A stretch of DNA of 36,037 bases. It comes from Kribbella antibiotica. Lineage in GTDB: Bacteria; Actinomycetota; Actinomycetes; Propionibacteriales; Kribbellaceae. The stretch is taken from positions 1 through 36,037 of the forward strand of contig NZ_SMKX01000084.1 of assembly GCF_004349055.1 (NCBI RefSeq), given 5' to 3'. Under the pieces are notes generated by a model. It worked only from the letters and a program-made list of their open reading frames with translations, had not been told where the DNA came from and made no database searches. Shown piece after piece: positions 21,346 through 33,300 of the stretch. Positions within the stretch are counted from its first letter, which is position 1, and the number at the start of each line of letters is the position of its first letter. The position numbers and the translations under genes were made by a program.

Positions 21346-24300
21346 GGGGTTCCTTGGGTGCCGGGGACGGAGGGTACGGGGGTGACGCCTGGCGGCAGAA
21401 TCACACCACCCGGAGTGATCGTAGGCTGCGGGGCCGCCGGCGGAGGCGGCGGTGTCGTCGGGATGTGCGACCACGGCGGGTCGATCCGGCCGCGGATCTC
21501 CGGCGTCAGCAGCGAGCCCATGCCCTTCTCCCACAGGCGCAACGGCATGTTCAGCGCCATCTCGCCGATGCCACCCTTTTGGACGTACCGGCCGAGCGCG
21601 TACTGACCGATGCCGGTCCGGAGCAGTCCGATGCTGTTCGCGGCAACCAGGCTGGCCACCGCCGTGATGCCACCCTCGGCCACGGCCTGCCAGCCGGACA
21701 CCTTGTGGCTCTTGCCGTCCGAGCCCGGTACGCCGAAGATCGCGGCGTTCATGGCACCGTTCACAAAGGCGGTGAGCGGCAGCAGCATCATGCCGAAGCC
21801 GTAGTCGAAGACACCCGCGCGCCACTTCACCGCGCCGGTGTTCGCGGCCCACTCTCCACCCCAGGTGGAGGTGTGGTTCATCGGACGGTTCGTGATCAGC
21901 TTGCCGCCGTCGAGGTTGGCCTGGTTCTGCTTCATGTTCCGCACGAAGCTGCCCATCAGCTTGGTGTCGGTCAGCGCTGCCCCGGCGACGCCCTTGATCG
22001 TGGTACCGACCGCGGCGTTCATCAACGCCTTCAGCGCGTCGTTACCGGTGAACGGCTTGTTCTGCGCCTCGGCGATGATGCCCATGATCATCAGCGACGC
22101 CGCGTAGTCGAGCAGGAAGTCGAACGTCATCGAGATCGCGAGCTTCTGCGTCAGCAGCCGCGAGAACGGCGCGTAGTTCGCCTCCCGCAGTACGGCGCTC
22201 CCACCCGGCATCAGCGTCTTGTCGGCCATCGTCCAGTTGGACTGCATGAGCCACGGCTGCCGCTGGACATCGCCCATCCGCGTGTTCCAGCCGCGGAACT
22301 CGGTCATCTGGCCCCGGAAGTCGAACTCGTTGCCGGTGAGCCGCAGTTGCCCGTCGCGGAACTCGAAGACCAGCCCGTTGTCGGACCGCTCGCCGATCAC
22401 CCGGCCGGTGTTGTCGTAGAGCTTCCACTGGCCGTGGACCTTGTCGGTCTCCAGGAAGTTGTTCCCCGACGCCACCCGCTCCCGGACGACCTTGTCGAAG
22501 TCGAATTCCTTCCACTGTGCGAAGTCCGTGCGCCCGTTGCCGTCCATCGTGTACTCGCGGACCCGAGCCGGCCGGCCGTCGCCGATGTGGACCGGCGTCT
22601 CCCGGAGGACCTGGGTCGGCGTGGTCGGCGTCGCCGGGATGCTGTCGCGGAAGTGGGTCGAGCCGTTGACCCAGTTGTTGCCCCAGGTCCCGTCGGCCTG
22701 CAGCCAGGCACGGTTGAGCTGCGTCGACCCGACGACCTCGACACCGAGCTTGTCGAACTCCTTGGCCACCCACTGGCCGCCGTTGTCCCACGACTCGATG
22801 AAGCGCAACTCGTCGAGCATCCGCCGATCGCGAACCAAGTTGCCCGCGGCATCGAAGTCCCGGAACGAGTTGTCGTAGCTGATGCTCTCGTCGCGCGAGC
22901 CCTTGAAGTGGAACCGCTCGCCACCACTGTTCGCGACCTGGACACCGTTCTGGTCCAGCTCGTGCCAGCGCCAGGTCGACGAGTCGGCGTCGCCGGTCGC
23001 CACGACGTACTTGTGACCGCCGACGTTGGCCGGGTCGTCGACCTTGTGCGCCATCCCGACCAGGTTGCCGTGGGCATCCCGGTTGACCCAGATGTGCGTG
23101 TCCGCCGGATCCGGGTACTCCCGGACGACGCCGCCCGGCTGACTCTCGCGGAACATCCGCCAGCCCTGACCGTCGACCTCGGCGAAGTCCTGCCAGGTGT
23201 TGCCGTTGGTGACCCGCCAGCCGTTCACATCGCCGTTGGTCCACGGGGTATCGGCGCGTGCACCCGGCTGCAGATTCGCCTGCGGATACTGGTTCGTCGG
23301 GGACGTCGCGTGGTCGCCGACCTTGAGGTCGGTGCCGTCGTGCAGCTTGCCCTTCGAGCGGACGAAGGCGCCGGCCATGTCGACGTCGATGAAGGCCTCG
23401 TCCGCACCGACGTACCGGATTCCGTTGTCGGCCGCGTTCGGGCCGCCGGTGGTGTTCCAGCGGAAGATCTGGAAGCGGTTGTCGCCTGCGATGTGGGCAA
23501 CGCTGCCGGTGGTCGGCGGGTTGCCCAGCAAGCGCTCCCGGACCCAGACCGGCGGCCGCTGGTCACCCTGGCGGACCGACGAGAGCAACGTGCCGTCCGG
23601 CAGCAGCTCGCCCTTGCCGATGGGCTTGACCTGCGGCGACAGCAGCTCGAACGAGCCGTCCCGCGTCGGATGCGTAGCGCCCGGCTGAAGCGTGAACTCC
23701 TTGTACTGGCGCGCGTGGTCGGGTCCGTGCCAGGTGCCCCACTTCTGCTGGGCGACGTGGCTGACCTCGTTGCCGTTGTCCATCACCCGGACGGTGTCGG
23801 TCCAGCCCTCGCCGACCCTCTCGAACGTCCGGTTGCCCTGGGCAACATGTACGAAGTCGGCCTGGTACCGGTGCCAGGTCCAGCTGCCGTCACCGTTGCG
23901 GATCGCGATGACGTGACCGGTGATCTTCTCCTCGGCCTTCGCCAGCGGCCCCAGCTGATCAGCAATCGGGTTGTCGAACTTCTGCAGCCCCTGCTGGTAG
24001 TCGCGAACCGTCCGCCAGTTGTGGTTGATGTCTTGCCAGGCGTTTCCGGCCGTCGCGTGGTGCCGCTTGCCCCAGTCGGTCAGGTTGCCATTCGTGTCGT
24101 ACTGCGTCCACGTCGTACGACGGTTGGTCGAGTTGAACCCGAGGGTGTCGGTCTTGCGGAAGCTGTCGAGGATCTGGTCGCCCGGAAGCCATCGACGTTC
24201 GAAGACCTCGACCTCCTTGGCCGTCGAGCTCTGCAGCTTGATCCGGCCCTGCTCCAGACCGACGATGTCGACCTTGCCCTTGTGGAACCCGAGATCGCCG

Positions 24301-27300
24301 ATCGTGCCGTCGTCAGCGACCCGCTGCCAGGTGTTGTCGGTCCGGTTGATGACGTACTTGAACTGGGTCGGCTGATTGTCCCGCACAACCCGGAAGCCCT
24401 GCTCGGTGATGTCGCCGCCGCGGTTGAACTGGTGGAACTCGCCGTGCCGTGGGCGGCCCGGCATGGTGATCTCGATCCGGATGTTGCCCGTGTTGTCGAT
24501 GGTCGCGCGGTGCGGGATCGGCATCTGCACACCGGCGTTGTCCGCCCAGGTCACGACGCCGTTGTTGTCCCGGGTGATCCGGCTGCCGCCGAACACCGCA
24601 CCGTTGCCCGGGATGTCGGTGACCTCGCGGAGCAGCCCGCCCTGCATGTCGAACACGTCATGCCCGTTCGCCCGGGCCACGTGGATCTCGGTGCCGTTGA
24701 CGACAACGTTGCGCCCGGCCACCGGCTGGAAGGCGTTGTCGAGCCACTGCGGGTTGTTGCCACCAGCACCGATGTGCAGCCACGCGGTCTCGCCCGGCAG
24801 CTGAATCTGGCGCCCGAAGGCCTGGTACGCACCATCCGCGCCGAACTGCTCGAACCGGCCGTTGTCGACGATCCGATAACCGCCGCCCTGCACGTGATTG
24901 ACGGTCGCAGTGTCGCCCGCCGGCCCACGCAGGACCAGGTTGTTGTTGACATCGTGGACGACGATCCGCTGCGTGCCAGTGACCTGATCGAGAGCCGGAA
25001 CCTGCCGCTCGAGGTAGCCACCCGCGTTGTCGAAGTGCCGGGTAACGCCGTTGGCGTCGGCGATGTGGAAGGTATTCGTGCCGTCCTGCGACAGATGCAC
25101 CGTGCCGGGCCGCGCAGTCGCCGCATCGTCGACGAAGTGTGCCTGTCCATCAGGCATCCGGTAGAGGTACGTGTTACCCCCGTACGCCGGGTCCTGGACC
25201 CGGAAACCGTGCGCCCGGCCGAGCCCGTCGTCCCCAAACCACCGGACCGTGCCTGTCGAGTCGTCGAACATCCGGAACTGCCCGTTGCCGAACGTCTCAA
25301 GGCGATGCTGCGCAGGCACCCCGCCATTCAGATCGACCACCCGGAACCCACCCGCGCCATCGGCCTCGGTGAACAGCGTCTCCCGCGGATGCAGGTTGTC
25401 GGCCAGCGCGACACCATCACCGAGGTGCGCGCCATCAGCGCCGTACCGCTGCATCTGGCCGCGCGCCCCGATGACCCGGAAGCCACCGTCCTGCACATCC
25501 ACGACCCGGAACAACGGCCCATCGGCCCCGGCCACCGACGGCCGACCCTGCACCGGGCGAACAACCACCTGATCCTGGAACCGGCTCTCGAGCGTGATCC
25601 GGTTGTCGACATGGATGCCGTTGGCATCGAATCCACGCCCGATCCGGCCCTCGACCACCACGACGCCGTTGTCGAGCTGCTGAACCGCCGCGTTCGGGAC
25701 CGGCACACCGTGCTGGTCGACCACGCGGGGGCCAGTGCCTAGGTTCTCCGTGAAGCGCAGACCGTTCGGGTCCTGCAGGCGAATGCCGTCACTGAGGTGC
25801 ACACCGTCCGCGCCGAAGCGGGTCGCGTTGTTGCCTTCGACAACCCGGAACTCGCCACCGGCCAGGTTGTCCAGGTGCGTGTTCGGGATCGGCACGCCCT
25901 GGATGTCGACGACCTGGGCACCTTCGGTGAACCGGATACCCCGGGTGTCGTTCAGTACGACGCCATCCGCGACGTGGACGCCATTGGCGCCGTACCGGCC
26001 GGTCTGCCCGTTCGGGCCGACCACGCGGAAGCCGTTGGTGCCGAAGTCGTGGACGGCGAACTGGCCGCCGTTCGGACCGGCAACGTGCGGCTGACCGCCG
26101 TGCGGAAGCACGACCTGGTTGCCGTTGAAGACACCGGCCAACTGGTGCTGCTGGACCTGCGGCATGTGCAGCATGTTGACGACGACCGGCTCCTGCGCCC
26201 AGGCGCCCGGCTGCGGCAGCCGCATGAACAGATCACTGTCGTGCAAGACGTTTCCGCGGAGCTGCGCGGCCAGGTCGGTGAGATCCGTGCCCTTCCACGG
26301 GCCCTTGCTGAACGCCGCGTCGGCGCCCTCGATCTTGACCGAGACCGTGCCGCCGTCGACGTCCTTGCTGATCAGTACGTCGAGCTTGTCGCCGTACCCG
26401 GGCTTGCTCAGCGTGTGCGTGGTGAGGTTGCCGTCGGCACTCTTCGTCGTCGTGACGGTGACGTCGTCGAAGCCCTCCCAGCGGTTCACCGAGCCGTTGT
26501 CGAACGCGCGGACGAAGTCGTCGTACGCCGTGTCCAGGTTCATGCCTGGCCACTTCTCGGTGAGCAGGTCGACGATCTTGCCGGACGAGATCTGCTCGGC
26601 CCGGACCGGGACGATCGTCATCCCGTCCTCGATCCGGTCCGGCCCGGTCCGCTTCAGCACGGTCGGCGCGAGTGTGACCTCCCACTGGCTCTGGTTCCAC
26701 GCCTTGGCAGCGCCCTCGCCCGCGTCGTATCCCTTCGGGTACGCCATCGACAGCTTGCCGTGACCCGCCGGTACGTCGATCTCGAAGACGAAGCGGTTGC
26801 TCGCGGCACCGTTCTTCGCCCACTCCTCCTGGAAGCCGATGTTGTTCGACGTGGAGCTCGGCAGCCGGTCGACGAACTCGTCGGCCTGCGCGGCATGCGG
26901 GTCCATCGAAACCCCGCGGTACAAGGTCATCCGCTCGTCCGGACCCTTGAACAGCAGGTCGCGGGTGACGTTGTTGAAGTCGTTCACCTTCGCAGCAAGG
27001 GTTCCCTCGCCGAGTGCGGACGGCTTCACGAAGCCTTCGTAGCCGCGCTTGGACGTGAAGGCACCGCCCATCACGTCCTTCATCATGTTCTCGACGGCCT
27101 TGTTGTCGAGCGCCGCGGTGAGGTGCGTCCGCGACGAGTCGACCTGCGCGGTCCACCGGGCCAAGCCATCCGGGTCGTTGCCCAGGTGCGGCGGCGGGGC
27201 CGCCGGGCCGAGCTTTCCGGTGGCAGTCTCGACCGGGCCGAGGAAGTTCCCGTCCCGGGTGTAGTGCAGCGGCCCGGTCGGCGTCGCGATGAACAGGTCG

Positions 27301-30300
27301 TCACCGGACAGCTGGCGCGGCCAGACGCCTGCGTCGCCGAGCGTCCCATCCAGCTGGCCCGCAATACCGCGCAGGTTGACGACCTCGCCGGCCAGCGGGC
27401 CGTCGGTCAGCGTCATCGTCCGGCCGATCAGACTCGGCCGGAAGCCCATCCGGAACGTCCAGGTGTCCCCGACGACGCCCCCTCCTCCGGTGCCGATCCG
27501 CGTCACGACGACCGTGTTGCCGGTCACCGCACCGCTGAAATCGTCGGCCAGGGAGCCGGCGAAACCGACCTGACCCCGCTCGACCTGGAACGACACGTTG
27601 CCGCCCGGTACGTCGAACAACCGTCCGGCACCCGGCAGTTTCATCTTCTTGGCGGCGCTGACCTCGGCCTGGAGGTCGTCGAAGTCCATCTCGTGTTTGC
27701 GCTTGAACGCGGCCTTGCCGGCATCGAAGTCGACCTGCGCCGCGTCCAGCTCCATCTTGACCTGCGGCCCGATCGCCGCATCCACCGACGTGCTGTCGCT
27801 GCGGCCACCGTGCAGGTTGACGTTGAGCTCGGCCTGCTGCAGGTTGTACCGCGACTGCCGAACCCGGCCGAAGTCCTCCATCCGGACGCTGGCCATCGCC
27901 TCTGCGTCGAACGCCGCGCGCGGCGCCGTGGTCTTCGCGGCCAGGTCCACGTCCATCGGCGAGGCGGCCGCCTTACCCTTGGCGCTCCAGGCCGCCGGCT
28001 TCGACATCGACACGAACAGGTCGTTGTCGTGCAGTGTCCCGGCCTTGAGGTCGGTCGCGATGTTCGCGAACCCGTCCCGGCTCCAGGTCTGGTTGAACGA
28101 TGTCGTGCCATCGGCGGTCGCGGTCACCCTGACCGAGTCGGCGTCCACGTCCCGGGTCACGACGATCTTCAGGTTGTTGCCCTCGAACCCGACCTTGCTG
28201 ACCGTGATCTCGTTCACCAGGCCGGACGTCTTCGAGGTCACGGTGACCTCCGACATCCCGCCGAATTTCTGCATCCCCGCGGTGTCGAAGGCCTTCGCGA
28301 AGTCGTCGAACGCCGTGGCCGAGTCGAGCCCGCTCCACCGCTCGGTCAGGAAGTGACCGATCTGGTCGTCGGTCATCTGCCGGGCCCGGACCGGGATGAC
28401 GGTCAGGCCGTCCCTGGTGAAGATCGGCTCGCTGGTCCGCTCCAGGATCGTCGGCGACAGCGTCACCTCGAACTGACCCTGGTTCTTCGGCGCCGCGTCG
28501 CCGATACCCCGGACGTAGTCGTCCGGGTAGGCCATCGCGAGCTTGCCGTGCGTCTCCGGTACGTCGATCTTGAACACGACGCGCTTGTCCAGATCCGCGC
28601 CCTTGGCCCACTGCGGCTGGAACTTCCACTCGCTCGACGTCGAGACCGGCAGCCGCTCGATGAACGTGTCGCTTTGGGCCGCGATCTTGTCCATCGCCAC
28701 GCCGCGGTAGACCGTCGTACGGCCGATCTTGCCGTCGACCATCAGCGAGTGCGCGCCGGTGTTGAACTCGAGCACCTTCTCCTCGAGCGTCCCATTGTGG
28801 AACGCTGAGTCGACGTAGCCGCCGTACCCGCGCTTGGAGGTGAAGGCACCCTCCGCGATCGAGTCCATCATCCGGCCGACGTCGTCCAGCTGGCCGGCCG
28901 CGGTCAGGTGGGTCCGCGAGATCTCGGCCTGAGCGGTGAAACGCGCCAGGTCGTCGCCGGTCATTCCCGCCGGCGCGTTGACCGGTGGCAGGTGGTCGGT
29001 CCGCGTACCGCCGATACCGACGAACTCGCCCTCACGGGTGTACTTGGCCGGGCCGAGCGTCGACGGGACGTGGAACTCACCGGACAGGTACTGGACCGGG
29101 ACATTGCCGTTGAGGTCGTCGACCAGGTGCGACTGGCCGGGCAGGCCGATCTCGATCTCGGCGCCGATCCGCTTGCCCTCGAAGGGTCCGCCGGTCAACG
29201 TGAACTCGTCGCGGTTCAGCATCGGCATGTTGGTACGCCGGTTGATCGAGAACTCGAGTTGGCGTGTCATCGTGCCGTCGAACGAGGTCTCGGTGACCTT
29301 CAGCATCGGCCCGTCGAAAGTGCCGGTGAACGCATTCGCGTTCGGCCCGGTGAAGGTGACCGTGCCGTCATCGACCTTGAAGAAGACACTGCTGTTCGGG
29401 ATCGGGGCCGGGCGCGGCTGCGTTCCACCGGCGACCAGGCGCGGGCGGTCGCGCAGCGAGTCGACCAGCAGTTCGTCGAGCTGGTGCTGAACGCTCTCGA
29501 CGTTCATCCCCGGGTACTTCGATTCGAAGATCTCCTTGACCTTCACGAACTCACCCTGGGCGTGCTGCAGATCAACCTTGGCCAGATCGCCGACCGAGAC
29601 ACCGGTCGCCCGGCCGTCGATGCGGTTGCCGTTGACGCTGAAGTTGTCGAGCGCCTTACCGAGGTCGTTCTGCGCCTTCTGGATCGTGGTGAAGTCGTTG
29701 GCCTTCTGCAGCACGAGCGAATCGGCGTCACCGGGCGACCGGAAGACGTTCGTGCGGGCCAGGCTGTCGGCGTCCCAGGCATCCGCGATCTGCTTGCCGC
29801 TTGCCCGCGACACGGTCCATTCGGCCGGCTTGGCGAGGTTCGTGAACTGCTCGTTGTTGTGCAGCACGCCGCCGCGCAGATCCGTGGCCAGGTTGCGGAA
29901 GTCGGTCTTCGACCAGGTCTGGTTGAAGACTGTCTTGCCGTCGGCAACCATCGTGACGCGGACCGAGTCGGCCGGCTCGTTGCGCATCACGGTGATCGTG
30001 AGCTCGTTCTTGAAGCCCGGCCGCTGCACGTGGATCGTGTGCATCATGTTGTCGGTGCTGGTCGTCGACCGGGTGATCGCGTCGTCGAAACCCTCGAAGT
30101 TGCGCAGGTTCGTCTGGTTGAAGGACTTCGCGAAGTCGTCGAACGCCGTCGCCGAGTCCAGGCCCTTCCACTGCTCGGTGATCAGCGACTCGAGCTTCGA
30201 GGTCGGGATCTGCTCGGCCTTGACCGAGATGATCCGCATCTCGCCCACGAAGCGGTCCGGCGCACCGGTCCGTACCAGCGTGGTCGGTGCCAGTGTGAAC

Positions 30301-33300
30301 TCGGACTGGTCCTGGTTCCAGGCGCGGGCCTCGCCGCCGCCCGGCGTGTAGTGGTCCGGATACGACATCGCGAGCTTGCCATGGTTCGCCGGTACGTCGA
30401 TCTCGAACACGACGCGGTTCGACATCACGCCGTTCTTCGCCCACTCGTCCTGGAACTTCATCGAGGTCGAGGTGGAGATCGGCAGCCGCTCGGGGAAGCT
30501 GTGCGCGAGCGCCGCCTCCGGGTCCAGCGAGACGCCACGGTAGACGGTGATGTTGTCGGCCGGCCCCTTGTGCAGCAGGTCCTGCGTGATCGTGTCGAAG
30601 GTCCTGACCTTCGTGACCAGGGTGCCGTCGCCGAGCGCGGTCGGGTTGACGTAGCCGCCGTACCCGCGCTTGGAGGTGAACGATCCGCCGGTGACGTCCT
30701 TCATCAGGCCGGAGAGCTTCGAGTCCGAGGCAGCCAGCGTCAAATGCGTGCGGGACAGGTCGACCTGGGCTTCCCAGCGGGCCAGCCCGGCCGGGTCGCC
30801 GGCCAGGTGCTGCGGCGGGGTCGGCTTGGGCAGGTGCCCCGCCGCGTTCTCACCCGGACCGGTGAAGACACCGCCGCGGTCGTAGTTCATCGGGCCCTGC
30901 GGCGAACCGACCGTGATCGTGTCGTCGGTGACCTTGACCGGGAACGACTTGCCGTCGAAGCTCATCGCGCCGCGGTCGAACTGGCCGAGTTTGCCTTCCA
31001 GTGCTACCGGCTTGCCGTCGAAGAGACCGCCGTTCAGCGGGAAGGACTCGCCGATCTGGTTGGCCCGGTTGCCGAAGCCCAGGTTGTAGGTCCAGGAGTG
31101 GCCGGTCGACTCCCGGCTGATCTTCAGCGTCGTGCCGTTGACCGCCGAGGTGAAGTCGTCGGCGTGGTCACCGTGCAGGGAGATTTGCTTGCCGTCAGCA
31201 ACATTGAACTTGACGCCTGCGTTGCCCGGTACGTCGAACGTCTGCGTGCGACCGCCACCGAGCAGCCGGGGGCGCTCGTTCAGCGACTGGGTGGTGATGT
31301 CGTCGAGCTGCTGCTTGAGCCCGTCGACGCTGAGGTGGTGCTTGTCCTCGAACGCCGCCTTGGCATTGTCGAGGTCACGCTGCGCGCCGTGCAGGTCGAT
31401 GTGCACCTGCTCGCCGACCGACGGGCCGGTGGACGGTCCGTCACCACGGGTGCCGTGGACCTCGACGTTCTCGTGCGCGATGTTGAGGTTCTTCTGGGCG
31501 TTCTGGACCGACCCGAAGTCTTCCATCTTCTTTGTGACGGCGAGGTCGGTGTCACCGGCCTTGTGGAAGACACCGGCCTTGGCTGCCAGGTCGTTCTGCC
31601 AGTGGGCCGTGATGTTCTGGCCCTCGAGCTTGCCGGTGGCGCTGTAGTTCCAGGAGGCGCCGTCCTTGCCGAGAATCTGTACGCCGCCGGTGTCCAGCCC
31701 GCGCACCTTCAGGCCGTCCGGGACGAGCTTGCCGTCCAGACCCGTCACGTGGAAGGTGCCGTCGGACCCCTTGACCAGGATCTGGTCGGTGGGCCGGATG
31801 ACGCCGTCGGTCTTGGTCAGCCGGATGCCCTGGTCGATGACGAGGCCGTCACTGCCGAACCGGGTCGTCGCACCGGTCGAGGTGTCGGTGAACCGCAGGT
31901 GCCCGCCGCCGAGGACGTCGAGGCGGCCGTTGGGGCCACCACCGTGCAGGTTGAACTGCGTCATCCCGCCTTCGAACCGCTCGACCTTGATCATCGCGCC
32001 GGGATGGTCGGGCAGGCCGCTCAGCGGGATCTCGGACTTGCCCGGGACGAACGAGTGACCGCTGCCCGGCGTACCGGGGGTGCCTGCATTGCCGAGGTTG
32101 CCGACATTCGGGGCGCCGATATGGACCGGTGCGCCCACTCCCGGCGTACCGATCGATCCCGGGAGGTTGCCGACTCCAGGGGTGCCGATGTGCCCCGGTC
32201 CGCCGACTCCCGGCGTACCGACGTGGCCGTTCGGGACGATCTGGGTCTGGATCGGGACCTCGGTGCGCGGCATGTTGACCGGCTGCACGTGGGCCGTCGC
32301 CGGCGGAGAGGCCAGGTTCTGAGTGCCGGCCAGGCCGGGGTTGTCGACCCTGACCGGTACGCCGGGGGCGCCGACCTTGAGGTCTGCGGCGCCACCGTGC
32401 AGCAGGTTGAGTGCGCTGTTGATGCGGTCGACGGCAGGCGGGGCGACTGACCCCAGGTGGCCGTTCGCCGCCCCCGACGAGTGCAGGATCTCGTCGATCG
32501 ACTGGGTGAAGTGCTGCGCCTGGAAGCCGTGCCCGGCGCCGTCGCCGATCGACTGGGCGAAGTTCGGCGAGATGCTCGGGGTGTTGCCGCGGATGCCGGA
32601 GTTGACCAGGTCGCCGATGCCGCTCGACTGGGTGCCCGACACGTGCAGCGAGCTGACGTTCACGTTCGGCTGGACCACGTTCGCATTACCGGTCAGGTGG
32701 GCGAAGTTCCCCGTCCCGGCGCCTTGAGTGCCGTGCACCAGGCTGTTGGACGGCAGCGCCGGGATCGCGACGTGGCTCGCGTTCGGCATGCCTTGGACGA
32801 GGCCCTCGATGCCGTTGACCCCGTTGACCGTGGGCGAACCGGTGTGCAGACCCGAGATGTTCGTCGACAGGTTGCCGACGCCGTTCAGCGACGGCGTACC
32901 GGCGTGCATGGCCGGGATGTTCGTGGACACGTTCCCGACGTTGCCGAAGGACGGCGTACCGGCGTGCATGGCGGGGATGTTCGTCGAGACATTGCCGACA
33001 TTGCCGAACGCCGGCGTCCCGACGTGCATGGAGCCGACATTGGTCGACACGTTGCCGACGTTCGTCGGGCCCGGGATGTGCAGGCCGCTGGCGGTCTGCA
33101 CGGTCGGCGGGTTGATCGCGCTGACCCCGACGTTGGTCGGCGGCAGCGGGGCCATCGGCGCCAGGTGGATCTCGTCGATCGCGGTGAACGCCTTGCCGGC
33201 GCCGAACCCGGAGTCGGTGGCCAGGCCGAAGTTGTTGATGTGGACCGCCGGGACCAGCTTCGGCGGCTCCATCATCTGGTTGAAGAAGGACTTGAGGTTG

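Noticed and set aside
21346..21852. Upstream extension of the beta-helix/AAA+ frame
   Set aside because: It overlaps the end of the giant gene in another frame. GTG at 21345 with AAGGA at good spacing and a GTGA overlap is the sensible start.
32821..33060. CRISPR-like regular repeats
   Set aside because: The 60-bp periodicity has no spacers and is in frame within a protein-coding repeat.
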